From contig CAYOSF010000007.1 in assembly GCA_964406605.1 (NCBI GenBank), forward strand, positions 124,001 to 188,000: a DNA stretch of 64,000 nucleotides, written 5' to 3'. Shown here piece after piece: positions 23,907 to 32,311 of the stretch (positions within the stretch are counted from its first letter, which is position 1; each line of letters starts with the position of its first letter). This DNA comes from CAYOSF01 sp964406605. GTDB lineage: Bacteria > Chloroflexota > Dehalococcoidia > DSTF01 > RBG-16-68-14. The notes beneath the pieces were generated by a model, which was not told the DNA's origin, did no database searches, and saw nothing but the letters and a program-made list of their open reading frames with translations. A program made the position numbers and the translations under genes.

Positions 23907-24281
23907 ATGGCAAGCGAAGCCTCGCCTCGGCCCCTGCCTTTGTCTATCGTCGCTGTTTTTGCCGGGATACTTGTGTATCCCGCCGCTGGATGCGCGGTCT
24001 ACTTCGTCTTGTATGGCAGCCGGGCTCCTGAATGGTTGGCCCCTCTCGCATGGGAGATCGCTTTCTCCCTGGCGTTTGCCCTGCACAACCTGGCGAGTGT
24101 GTCGGTGTCGAGGCTCGTCGCCCGGAGGCTCAAGGAGCCAGTTGCTTTGACAGTCGCCGTCTTGCTCGTTGTCCTGGTCGTCCTCTCGTTGCCCACGCTT
24201 TGGGTGCTGGGCTACCACAACAATTGTCTTCAGCTGCCAGGGCCAGGTCCGTTCGGAGGCAGCGGACTAGGATGCACTTAG
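23907..24281 (+). CDS. Hypothetical three-helix membrane protein
   Basis: The 124-residue protein has three hydrophobic segments (about 12-36, 45-65 and 78-101) joined by short basic loops (SRLVARRLKE) and a Pro/Gly-rich tail with one Cys pair spread apart. I recognise no family. It lies behind the strong promoter at 23702. The start ATG has no good Shine-Dalgarno, so it might be shorter. Confidence 0.55.
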   Translation: MASEASPRPLPLSIVAVFAGILVYPAAGCAVYFVLYGSRAPEWLAPLAWEIAFSLAFALHNLASVSVSRLVARRLKEPVALTVAVLLVVLVVLSLPTLWVLGYHNNCLQLPGPGPFGGSGLGCT

Positions 24282-24414
24282 ACGCGGGGTTTCAGCAGCA
24301 GAACACCAAGACGAGGCCGCGGTGGCACGGTAGGTGACACGCATGCACGACCGCGGCCCGACCGGAGCCGCGCGCTAGGACACGGACCGCTTCATGTGGT
24401 AGGGTTGCGGCCCG

Positions 24415-25446
24415 CTACAGCGCGTCGCGGCTGATCAACTCCTCGGCGATCTGGATGGCGTCCAGCGCGGCGCCCTTGAGCAGGTTGTCGCACACTATCC
24501 AGAAGGCGAGCCCGTTCGGATGCGAGCTGTCCTTCCGCATCCGCCCGACGAACACCTCATCCCGTCCGGCGGCCGTCACGGGCTGCGGGTAGAGACTGAT
24601 GCTCGGGTCGTCCTGGACCACCATGCCCGGGAAGTCGCGCAGGATGTCTCGCGCCTCCTCCGGCTCCATGGGCCGGCTCAACTCCACCTGCACCGCCTCG
24701 CTGTGGCTCACGTACACGGGCACGCGCACGCACGTTGCAGAGAGCGGCAGGTCCGGCTCGTGCATGATCTTGCGCGTCTCCGCCATCATCTTCCATTCCT
24801 CGCTCGTGTAGCCGTCGTCCTTGAACGAGCCGATCTCCGGCAGCAGGTTGTGCCCGATCTGGTGCGGGTAGACGTGCGGCGCGACCTTCTTGTTCTGCAG
24901 CAGGCGTTCCGTCTGGTCCGTCAATTCCCGCACGGCCGCCGCGCCGGTCCCGGAGACGGACTGATAGGTGGCCACCGTCACCCGGGTCACGGGATTCACT
25001 CGATGAAGCGCCCAAAGGGCCATCACCAGCGGCGTCGTGGAGCAGTTGGGGATGGCCAGGATGCCCTTGTGATTGGCGACGTCGTCCGCATTCACCTCGG
25101 GTACCACCAGCGGCACCTCGGGGTCCATCCGCCACACCCCGCTGTCATCGATGGCGACGGCGCCGGCTTTCGCGGCCACGGGCGCCATCTCGCGGGAGAT
25201 CTCGTCGGTCGCGGAGATAAAGGCCAGGTCCACTCCGGCGAAGGAGCGGGTAGTCGTCTCCTCCACTTCGATCTCGCGCTCGCCGAAGGTGATGCGCTTC
25301 CCGGCCGAGCGCTTGCTGGCAAGCAGCCGTAGGTTGCGCAAGGGGAAGTGGCGCTTGGCGACGACCTGCAGGAACTGCTGGCCCACCACCCCGGTCGCAC
25401 CGACGACAGCAACGTTGTAGAGCTTGTTCGACGATACGTGTGACAT
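24415..25446 (-). CDS. asd: Aspartate-semialdehyde dehydrogenase
   Basis: A 343-residue NADPH-dependent enzyme that reduces aspartyl phosphate to the semialdehyde for lysine, threonine and methionine synthesis. The nucleotide motif G-A-T-G-V-V-G-Q is at 16-23, the catalytic Cys 135 in I-P-N-C-S-T-T, and the substrate segments YQSVSGTGAAAVREL and VRVPVYVSHSEAV are present. The start is ATG 25446 with GGGAG upstream. It precedes dapA on the same strand. Confidence 0.96.
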   Translation of the reverse strand: MSHVSSNKLYNVAVVGATGVVGQQFLQVVAKRHFPLRNLRLLASKRSAGKRITFGEREIEVEETTTRSFAGVDLAFISATDEISREMAPVAAKAGAVAIDDSGVWRMDPEVPLVVPEVNADDVANHKGILAIPNCSTTPLVMALWALHRVNPVTRVTVATYQSVSGTGAAAVRELTDQTERLLQNKKVAPHVYPHQIGHNLLPEIGSFKDDGYTSEEWKMMAETRKIMHEPDLPLSATCVRVPVYVSHSEAVQVELSRPMEPEEARDILRDFPGMVVQDDPSISLYPQPVTAAGRDEVFVGRMRKDSSHPNGLAFWIVCDNLLKGAALDAIQIAEELISRDAL

Positions 25447-25571
25447 TGGAGGCTCCCTATTAAGATACTCCCCCGGCCACGGGGGGTTGTCTTATCATAA
25501 ATGGTCTACAAACATGGCACAATGGCCGCCGCAATGACGAGCCACAGCCAAGCCGCCGGGCCTCTGCGAGG

Positions 25572-26069
25572 CTATCTGGCCCCCTCGGGCAGCGTCTCAC
25601 GGAGCAGGCGCTCCGCCTCCCGAGCGATGATCGCGTGTCGTTGCAGCAGTAGTGCTCGCGTCTGTTCGATGCGCCGGTGCTGCTCAGTCGAGAGCAGCCC
25701 TCGCTTGAGACAGTCGGCGACCTCGTCCTCGTCCTCCACCCGTGCGTTGCCCAGAGCATCCACCCAGACGTCGAGGAGCAGGTCCGTGTAGGAAATCGTC
25801 CGTTCCGACAGCCGCATGTCCTCCACCGCGTCGAAGCGGTGGGCGATGAGCCGGCCGGCCGGGTCCACCATGCGGTACAGGAGGTAGGGGCGCCGCCTCC
25901 AGAAGAAGCCGTAGGAGCGGCTGCCTGCTGGGAAGGCGAAGCCGTCGGCCTCCCGCGCCTCTCTCTGGTCGAAGCGGAGGACGGCCACGTGCGGCCGGCG
26001 GACCAACAGCAGGCACTCGAACCGCTCGACGCGGCCGTCCAGGTGGCGCTTGATCTCGCTGACGCGCAC
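25572..26069 (-). CDS. DUF402-family protein
   Basis: The 165-residue protein matches the DUF402 beta-barrel family: GFAFPAGSRSYGFFW, RRPYLLYRMVDPAGRLIAHRFDAVEDMRLSERTISYTDLLLDVWVDALG, and then a helical tail with EDEDEVADCLKRGLLS. Some members act as nucleoside diphosphate phosphatases or RNA-binding factors; the role here is unknown. The GTG start at 26069 has GGAGGG 8 nt upstream. Confidence 0.85.
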   Translation of the reverse strand: MRVSEIKRHLDGRVERFECLLLVRRPHVAVLRFDQREAREADGFAFPAGSRSYGFFWRRRPYLLYRMVDPAGRLIAHRFDAVEDMRLSERTISYTDLLLDVWVDALGNARVEDEDEVADCLKRGLLSTEQHRRIEQTRALLLQRHAIIAREAERLLRETLPEGAR

Positions 26070-26153
26070 TAGACGTGCCCTCCAGTGGGTGTTATGCTAG
26101 CTCACCGCTGGATACTCTACAACCGCCGCCGCGATAGACAGGGAGGGAGACCT

Positions 26154-26948
26154 ATGGCCGAGAAGTTCGAGAAGATCCTGTACGAGAAGGAGGAGAGGCT
26201 GGCCCTCATCACCATCAACCGCCCCGAGCGGCTTAACGCCATCGATCCCCAGACCAGCTACGAACTGCACACCGCCTTCTGCGACTTTCGGGATGACCCG
26301 GAGCTCTGGGTGGCCATCCTCACCGGGTCGGGTGAGAAGGCCTTCTCCACCGGCAACGACCTGGTGGCCATGTCGGAGATGATGGCGAGGACCGGCGGCG
26401 TGAGAGAGAAGGAGCGCGCGCCCTTCGGCGGCATCACCCGCGGCTTCGAGTGCGAGAAGCCGATCATCGCCGCGGTCAACGGCTACTGCCTGGCCGGCGG
26501 CCTGGAGATCGCCATCTCCTGCGACATCCGGGTGGCGGCGGAGCACGCCCAGTTCGGCGTTCCCGAGGTGACCCGCGCCATCATTCCCGGCGCCGGCGGC
26601 ACCCAGCGCCTCCCCCGCATGCTGCCCAAGGGCATCGCCCTGGAGCTGCTCATCACGGGCGCCCGCTTCAACGCCCAGTGGGCGCTGCGCTACGGTCTGG
26701 TGAACTACGTCGTGCCCGCCGACCAGGTGATGCCGAAGGCGCGCGAGCTAGCCCAGACGATCTGCGAGAACGGCCCGCTGGCCGTGCGCGCGGCCAAGCA
26801 GTCGGCGCTGCAGGGACTGGAGATGTCGTTGGAGGACGGTCTGAAGCAGGAGATCGAGTTCTCGCGCAAGGTGATCGGGACGGAGGACGCCCGGGAAGGC
26901 CCGCTGGCCTTCGCGCAGAAGCGTAAGGCGGAATACAAGGGCCGCTAG
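26154..26948 (+). CDS. Enoyl-CoA hydratase/isomerase family protein
   Basis: A 264-residue crotonase-fold enzyme. The oxyanion-hole segments are F-S-T-G-N-D-L-V-A-M and N-G-Y-C-L-A-G-G-L-E-I-A; the position of the first catalytic Glu of hydratases is within L-A-G-G-L-E, and P-E-V-T-R-A-I-I-P-G-A-G-G-T-Q-R-L-P carries the second acidic position. Hydration of a 2-enoyl-CoA is likely; chain length cannot be read from sequence. The start is ATG 26154 with GGGAGGGAG upstream. Its end overlaps the convergent lipoprotein gene by 4 nt. Confidence 0.92.
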   Translation: MAEKFEKILYEKEERLALITINRPERLNAIDPQTSYELHTAFCDFRDDPELWVAILTGSGEKAFSTGNDLVAMSEMMARTGGVREKERAPFGGITRGFECEKPIIAAVNGYCLAGGLEIAISCDIRVAAEHAQFGVPEVTRAIIPGAGGTQRLPRMLPKGIALELLITGARFNAQWALRYGLVNYVVPADQVMPKARELAQTICENGPLAVRAAKQSALQGLEMSLEDGLKQEIEFSRKVIGTEDAREGPLAFAQKRKAEYKGR

Positions 26949-27337
26949 CCACCGGAGACGTCCACCCCGGCGATGCGGACGATGGTGCCCGGCTCGTCGG
27001 TGCGGTAAGACTGGCGGGTTCCCTCAGCCTCCAGCACCATCTCGTACCCGGGGATGACCTCTGGCGCGCACTCTTCGTCCCGGTCGGCGTAGGTCACGCC
27101 CAGGCACGAATCCTGCCACTCTTGCCTCGTCACTGAGATCACCCTTACCTCCTCCGACGACAAGCCGAGCCGCCCCGCAAGGTCTGCGCGGGCGGCGATC
27201 ACCGACGGCAGCGTTTCGTCCGGCGTGGGAGTCGGGGTGCCTGGAGGGCTGCCGTTCCCGCTGTCGCCCCCGCAGGCGATGAGGGCAAGGGCGAGCATCA
27301 CCAAGGGCATGAGTCGCCGCGACATCGCGCGGATCAT
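26945..27337 (-). CDS. Small lipoprotein, unknown function
   Basis: The 130-residue protein has a clear lipoprotein signal: M-S-R-R-L-M-P, hydrophobic stretch and L-A-L-I-A-C-G-G (Cys about 22). A Pro/Thr linker follows, then a compact domain (ARADLAGRLGLSSEEVRVISV, ARG-type Trp-Gln-Asp-Ser-Cys, DEECAPEVIPGYEMVLEAEG) with two Cys that could form a disulfide. Similar short lipoproteins occur in Chloroflexota genomes, but I know no function. ATG 27325 is an alternative start. Confidence 0.75.
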   Translation of the reverse strand: MIRAMSRRLMPLVMLALALIACGGDSGNGSPPGTPTPTPDETLPSVIAARADLAGRLGLSSEEVRVISVTRQEWQDSCLGVTYADRDEECAPEVIPGYEMVLEAEGTRQSYRTDEPGTIVRIAGVDVSGG

Positions 27338-27431
27338 ACCACGGCGCGCTTGACTTAGCTACTGGCTCGACGCAAGATACGGTAGACCCCGTTGGTGGTG
27401 GAGATTCAGCACGAAAGGAAGGAATCCGCAT

Positions 27432-28553
27432 ATGGCTGAAAAGGCTAAGGCTGCTGTCTTCCAGGGCCCCGGCAAGGGCTACGAGATACAGGAGTTCGAC
27501 ATCCCCGATCCGGAGCCCGACGCCATCGTCGTCAAGATCACGATGGGTGGCGTCTGTGGCTCAGACCTTCACATCTGGCGAGGCGACTCGCCCATGTACG
27601 CGGGTCTGGCCGGTATGGTCGGCGGGCACGAGATGACGGGACGCGTGGCCAAGCTGGGCTCCAACGTCAGCACCGACTCGCTGGGCCGTCCCCTCAAGGA
27701 AGGTGACCGCGTCTGCTACGCCTACTTCTACCCCTGCTACCACTGCCGTCAGTGCAACCAGGGCGAGTTCGCCTCCTGCCAGGGCAAGCTGATGGGCTGG
27801 CTGACCGGTCCCACCCCGTTCATCGGCGCCTACGCCGAGTACTACTATCTGAAGCCCAGGCACTGGGTCTTCAAGGTGCCGGACGAGCTCACGGACGAGA
27901 TGGTGGCGCCCGTCAACTGCGCCCTGTCTCAGGTCCTCTTCGGGCTACGAGAGGCAGGCCTCAAGTTCGGCGACACACTGGTGGTGCAGGGAGCGGGCGG
28001 TCTGGGACTGAACGCCTGCGCCGTGGCCAAGGAGATGGGGGCCGACCAGGTCATCGCGATCGACGGTATGGCCGAGCGCCTGGAGCTGGCGAAGCAGTTC
28101 GGCGCGGACGAGACCATCAACGTCAACGAGATCACGGACCCGGCGGCCAGGGCCATGCGGGTGATGGAGCTGACCGGCAACCGTGGTGGCGATGTGGTGG
28201 CCGAGCTGGTGGGCTTCCCTGAAGTGGTGCCGGAGGGCCTCCAGATGACCCGCTACGGCGGCACCTACGTCATGATCGGCAACATCAGCGTGGGCAACAG
28301 CGTGCCTATCGACCCTGCGGGCATTGTCACGACCAGCAAGCGCCTGATGGGCATCTTCATGTACGACCCGTGGGTGATCCCGGAGGCGCTCAACTTCCTG
28401 GTGCGCACGCGCGACAAGTATCCGCACCAAGAGGTCGTCTCCCACGACAAGTACAGCCTGGACGATATCGAGAAGGCGTTCCAGGCGGCGGAGTGGCATA
28501 AGGAAGGCGGCGTGGCCGGCACCAAGGTGCGCCGCGCGGTCATCGTCCCATAG
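27432..28553 (+). CDS. Zinc-dependent medium-chain alcohol dehydrogenase
   Basis: A 373-residue MDR-family NAD(P)-dependent dehydrogenase. Catalytic zinc ligands are in G-V-C-G-S-D (Cys about 43) and G-G-H-E-M (His about 65); a structural zinc site is in C-Y-H-C-R-Q-C-N-Q-G-E-F-A-S-C. The nucleotide fold has G-A-G-G-L-G-L-N-A. Threonine- or sorbitol-dehydrogenase-like substrates are possible; the true substrate is unknown. It is a single gene, ending before a strong palindrome. Confidence 0.92.
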   Translation: MAEKAKAAVFQGPGKGYEIQEFDIPDPEPDAIVVKITMGGVCGSDLHIWRGDSPMYAGLAGMVGGHEMTGRVAKLGSNVSTDSLGRPLKEGDRVCYAYFYPCYHCRQCNQGEFASCQGKLMGWLTGPTPFIGAYAEYYYLKPRHWVFKVPDELTDEMVAPVNCALSQVLFGLREAGLKFGDTLVVQGAGGLGLNACAVAKEMGADQVIAIDGMAERLELAKQFGADETINVNEITDPAARAMRVMELTGNRGGDVVAELVGFPEVVPEGLQMTRYGGTYVMIGNISVGNSVPIDPAGIVTTSKRLMGIFMYDPWVIPEALNFLVRTRDKYPHQEVVSHDKYSLDDIEKAFQAAEWHKEGGVAGTKVRRAVIVP

Positions 28554-28576
28554 CCATCGCATCTCCCGCACGCAAC

Positions 28577-28604
28577 GAAGCGCCCCGGCCGGCCGGGGCG
28601 CTTC
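28577..28604. terminator. Bidirectional GC-rich palindrome between convergent genes
   Basis: A perfect 28-bp palindrome, GAAGCGCCCCGGCC followed by its reverse complement, lies 24 nt after the dehydrogenase stop and 21 nt before the end of the opposite hydrolase gene. There is no clear T-run, but position and strength suit a shared terminator. Confidence 0.6.
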
Positions 28605-28624
28605 TGGGTACCGTGCGCTGCGAC

Positions 28625-29590
28625 TTAGACGGCGCCTGCGTCCCCCTTGCCCGCGTCTTCTTCGTCGCCGCCAGCCGTGGTTGCGGCGGCATCCGCCGGC
28701 GTCTCAGCGGCCAGCGCGTCTCGTAGGAAGTCGACCACCCGTCGTTCGTACTCCTCAGGTGCCGCCTGCCAGCCCCGGGCGTGGTCGGCGCCGGGGATCA
28801 GCCAGAACTGCTTGGGCTCGCTTGCGGCTTGGTAGAGCCGTTCCGTCTCGTCGGCCCCGATGACGGCGTCGCCTTCGTCGGCTATGACGAACAGGGGCCG
28901 GGGGCTCAGCGAGGCTACGGCCTGCAACGGCTGCGCGCTGTCGATGGACTCACCCAGCCGCCGTTCGAGGAGCCACTTGGCCATCGGCGCGAACGGGAAG
29001 GTGGGCAGGTGGTAGTAGTGGCGCAGGCTGCGGCTCATGATCGCCTGGTGAGAGCCGAACGGGCACTCCGCGACGACGGCGCGCACCCGCTCGTCAACGC
29101 TGCTGACCAGAATCGCGACTACCGATCCCATCGACATCCCCAGCACCGCGATGCGAGCGGCGTCTACCTCGGACTGGGCACAGAGCACGTCGAGCGCGCC
29201 CAGCAGATCCCCCTGCTCTCGAAGCCCCATGGTGACGGCGTCGCCGCCGCTCTCGCCGCGGTGACGGTAGTCGAAGGCGAGGACGGCGAATCCGGCCCGG
29301 TGGAGGAAATCGGCGTGGGGCAGCAGCTCGGCCCGGCTGCGGGCCCACCCGTGGGAGAGCACGACGCCCGGGCTGCGGCCGGCGGCGTTCCCGGCGGGGA
29401 TGAACCACCCGGCAAGTCGGGTGCCGTCGCGGCTGGGGAAGGTGACCTCCTCGGCGGGCAGGTCGAAGTCCGTCAGATCGTGGTCCTCCACCCTTCGCCT
29501 TGGGTGGAGGAGGTTCCGGGAGATGAGCCAGGCGACGGCCGCGGGCAGGCCGGCGATGGCGGAGGCGGCGAGGAGCAGACGGCGCAACAT
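28625..29590 (-). CDS. Alpha/beta hydrolase (BAAT/dienelactone-type)
   Basis: The 321-residue protein has an N-terminal membrane anchor (LLLAASAIAGLPAAVAWLI), a strand domain (FPSRDGTRLAGWFIPAGN) and the hydrolase core: SHGWARSRAELLP (oxyanion), nucleophile G-M-S-M-G-S, acid in I-A-D-E-G-D-A-V and His in G-A-D-H-A-R-G. All triad residues are present. An Ala/Thr/Asp/Gly-rich tail ends the protein. The start is ATG 29590; the Shine-Dalgarno is weak. The substrate is unknown, probably an ester. Confidence 0.85.
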   Translation of the reverse strand: MLRRLLLAASAIAGLPAAVAWLISRNLLHPRRRVEDHDLTDFDLPAEEVTFPSRDGTRLAGWFIPAGNAAGRSPGVVLSHGWARSRAELLPHADFLHRAGFAVLAFDYRHRGESGGDAVTMGLREQGDLLGALDVLCAQSEVDAARIAVLGMSMGSVVAILVSSVDERVRAVVAECPFGSHQAIMSRSLRHYYHLPTFPFAPMAKWLLERRLGESIDSAQPLQAVASLSPRPLFVIADEGDAVIGADETERLYQAASEPKQFWLIPGADHARGWQAAPEEYERRVVDFLRDALAAETPADAAATTAGGDEEDAGKGDAGAV

Positions 29591-29643
29591 GCGAAAGCGA
29601 CCGTGTATCGCTGTACTGGAGCCTATGCTACCCTGAGGCGACA

Positions 29644-30930
29644 TTGCCCCACAAGGAGCTAGACCGGGCGCTGGAAGCGCATACCAACCACGCAAGACAT
29701 TGGCTGCAGCTCGCCTCGGCGGCTGCGCTGGCGGCGCCGGCGCCTGTGCTGCGTGGTCTGGAAGTGGGCGGCATCGCTCACGTCGACTTGGCCCCCGGCG
29801 TGGAATCCGCCATCTATGGTTTGGCCATCCTGGCGGCCGCCACGCTCCTTGTATGGGCCAGCGAGGTGGCGGAGCAGCTCATCTCGGCCATGCTGGCGCT
29901 GGCGTTGCTGGCGATCATCGCCGTCCTCCCGGAATACGCCGTGAGCCTGTATTTTGCCTGGACGGCACCGGACGTCCCGGACCACGCCCGGTACGTTCTG
30001 GCGAACATGACCGGCAGCAACCGGCTGCTGATCGGCTTGGCCTGGCCGGCCGTCTTTCTTGTGTTCTGGTTGGGCGTACGGAAGAGGGATCTGGCGGTGG
30101 GGGAGCAGAATGCCGTCGGGCTGGTCTTTCTCGCCGTGGCCACCATCTACAGCTTCTCCATCCCGCTGCGCGGGACTCTCTCGCTAATCGACGGCGCCGT
30201 GCTGATCGGCCTGTTCGTCGCGTACCTCGTGATCTCCTCCAGGTCACCGCCTCGGGAGGAGGAGGAACTGATAGGGCCCTCGCAGACCATCGCAGAGTTG
30301 CCGCTGAGACCGCGATGGGCCGTCGTGATCGGGATCTTCGCGTTCTCCGCCGCCACCGTCTTCGCGGCGGCGGAACCCTTTGCGGATGGCCTGGTGCAAT
30401 CGGGCAAGGGACTGGGCATCGACGAGTTTCTCCTTGTCCAGTGGGTGGCGCCGCTCGCCTCCGAAGCCCCTGAGTTCCTCTTGGCCGTCATGATCGCCCT
30501 CCGGGGACGGGCAAGGGCCGGTATGACCCTCTTGATCTCGTCCAAAATCAACCAGTGGACGCTGCTGGTCGGGACGCTGCCCGTCGCTTACAGCGTCTCC
30601 GGGAAGACGCTTTCGGGCCTGCCCGTGGACGCCCGGCAGGCTGAGGAGGTCTTTCTCACGGCGGCGCAGTCTCTCTTCGCGGTAGCGGTCCTGACCAGTC
30701 TCAGCTTCAGCTTCAGGGAGGCGCTGCTCATATTCGTTCTGTTCAGCTTTCAGCTCGTGATCCCCATTCCTGAAGTCCGCCTCGGCTTTGGTGCTCTTTA
30801 CGTCCTGCTGGCCTTCCTCTGGTTCCTCTCAGAGCGGCGGGAGATCCACGCGCTAGTCGGGACGGCCAGGCGGGTCGTGGCGGAGGGGGGACAGACTAGT
30901 GAGAGGGGACCGCCGGCGGCACCCGGCTAG
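29644..30930 (+). CDS. Cation/calcium antiporter family (CaCA) membrane protein
   Basis: The 428-residue protein has about 11 membrane segments in two homologous halves. The alpha-repeats are recognisable as A-V-L-P-E-Y-A-V-S ... N-M-T-G-S-N-R-L-L-I-G and A-S-E-A-P-E-F-L-L-A-V ... S-S-K-I-N-Q-W-T-L-L-V-G, each with the Glu-containing helix and the Asn helix used for ion binding in Na+/Ca2+ and H+/Ca2+ exchangers. The cytoplasmic linker is short (SSRSPPREEEEL), as in bacterial antiporters. The TTG start at 29644 has GAGG upstream. Ion specificity is not known. Confidence 0.85.
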   Translation: MPHKELDRALEAHTNHARHWLQLASAAALAAPAPVLRGLEVGGIAHVDLAPGVESAIYGLAILAAATLLVWASEVAEQLISAMLALALLAIIAVLPEYAVSLYFAWTAPDVPDHARYVLANMTGSNRLLIGLAWPAVFLVFWLGVRKRDLAVGEQNAVGLVFLAVATIYSFSIPLRGTLSLIDGAVLIGLFVAYLVISSRSPPREEEELIGPSQTIAELPLRPRWAVVIGIFAFSAATVFAAAEPFADGLVQSGKGLGIDEFLLVQWVAPLASEAPEFLLAVMIALRGRARAGMTLLISSKINQWTLLVGTLPVAYSVSGKTLSGLPVDARQAEEVFLTAAQSLFAVAVLTSLSFSFREALLIFVLFSFQLVIPIPEVRLGFGALYVLLAFLWFLSERREIHALVGTARRVVAEGGQTSERGPPAAPG

Positions 30931-30943
30931 AACGGCCGGCGCG

Positions 30944-32200
30944 TCAGGCTGCTCGGTCGATGGGCAGACTCTCTTGGCTGCTGTCCCTGGCCGCCTCCTC
31001 AGTGATGCGCTGGATGACGCCGTTGTTCCAGAGATCGATGAAGGCCGCGACGAGCTTCGGGTCCAGATGGGAGCCGGCCAGACGCTGAAGCTCGCGGATG
31101 GCAGCTTGTGGCGGCCAGGCCTCTTTGTACGGACGCTTGCTGATCAACGCGTCGTAGACGTCTGCGATAGCGACGATGCGGGCTGAGAGGGGGATCGCCT
31201 TGCCGGTGAGGCCGTCGGGGTAGCCGGTCCCGTCCCAATGCTCGTGATGCCAGCGAACCACCTGGCGGGCGGTGCTGAAGTCGGAGTTGTCAGACATGAG
31301 GTGGTCGCCCCAGGCGGTGTGGTCCCGCATGATGCGCCACTCCTCCTCAGTGAGCTCCCCCGGCTTCTTCAGGATCACGTCGGGGACGTTGGCCTTGCCC
31401 ACGTCGTGGACCATGGAGGCGTATGCGATCTCCCGCGCGTCCGACTCGAACAAGCCCACGTGGCGGGCCAGCGCCCGAGAGAAATGCTGGATGCGCTGCA
31501 GGTGAGCGCCGGCGTGCGTGTCCCGCGCCTCCACCAGCATCGCGAGCGTTGCCATCGTCTGCCGGTTCTGCTGCTCCAGCCGCGTCCGCCGCTTCTGGAG
31601 CTCTCGTGCCACTCCCAGAGTGATGAGCCCGATGGCGGCGAAGAAGAGGAGATTGACGGGGAGCTGCGTACGGAACGGGTTCGAAGCGGGGAAGAAGAGG
31701 AGGGCGCCCAATGCGGGCCAAAGCATCCAGAGCGTCGTGTAGGCGAGCGAACCGATGGGGGTGAGTCTGAAGCTGCCGTTCACGATGTACAGCAGGAACA
31801 CCAGCCAGATATCGGAGTTGACGTTGGCTGCCCCCATCTCGCGCATGACGATGAAGGAGGCGCCCATCAGAGCCACTGCGTCCACGATCAAGCCTAGGGC
31901 GCGCGCCAGGAATGCCTCTCCCTTCGCGTAGACCAGGTACGCGAGAGGTATGTTGCAGAGAAAAGCGAAGATGCAGGCGGCCACCACGGCCGGCCAGCCG
32001 GGGATGCGCATCTCCTGGATGGGCAGGACGGCGATGATAGCCCCCACCACCAAGGCCCGTTGCACGATCTCGCGCCTCATGGTGGTCACGTCCGGTGGCT
32101 CGACCACGGCGTGGGCAGCGTCGTCCAGGCGGCGGGCGGCACGGCGGAACAGCGTGCTCCCAGAGCCAGGCCGAACGTAGCGGTCCTGAACGGGTTGCAT
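30944..32200 (-). CDS. HD-GYP domain cyclic-di-GMP phosphodiesterase, membrane-bound
   Basis: The 418-residue protein has an N-terminal region with about six membrane helices (about 47-205), a short coiled linker (LQKRRTRLEQQNRQTM) and a C-terminal HD-GYP domain. Metal ligands are visible: A-G-A-H-L-Q-R, M-V-H-D-V-G-K, R-D-H-T-A-W-G, H-H-E-H-W-D-G-T-G-Y-P-D-G-L and I-A-D-V-Y-D-A-L. The full GYP motif suggests active hydrolysis of c-di-GMP. What the membrane part senses is unknown. Confidence 0.92.
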   Translation of the reverse strand: MQPVQDRYVRPGSGSTLFRRAARRLDDAAHAVVEPPDVTTMRREIVQRALVVGAIIAVLPIQEMRIPGWPAVVAACIFAFLCNIPLAYLVYAKGEAFLARALGLIVDAVALMGASFIVMREMGAANVNSDIWLVFLLYIVNGSFRLTPIGSLAYTTLWMLWPALGALLFFPASNPFRTQLPVNLLFFAAIGLITLGVARELQKRRTRLEQQNRQTMATLAMLVEARDTHAGAHLQRIQHFSRALARHVGLFESDAREIAYASMVHDVGKANVPDVILKKPGELTEEEWRIMRDHTAWGDHLMSDNSDFSTARQVVRWHHEHWDGTGYPDGLTGKAIPLSARIVAIADVYDALISKRPYKEAWPPQAAIRELQRLAGSHLDPKLVAAFIDLWNNGVIQRITEEAARDSSQESLPIDRAA

Positions 32201-32311
32201 GACTTGTATGAGACTCCCGTCTATTTTCGGCTTGAAGAAAGGAAGAATGCAGGCCCTGGGCCGGGTGGGTGCGCCCAGGACAGCGTTCCGTTCCGCCGCG
32301 ATCCCGCCGGG

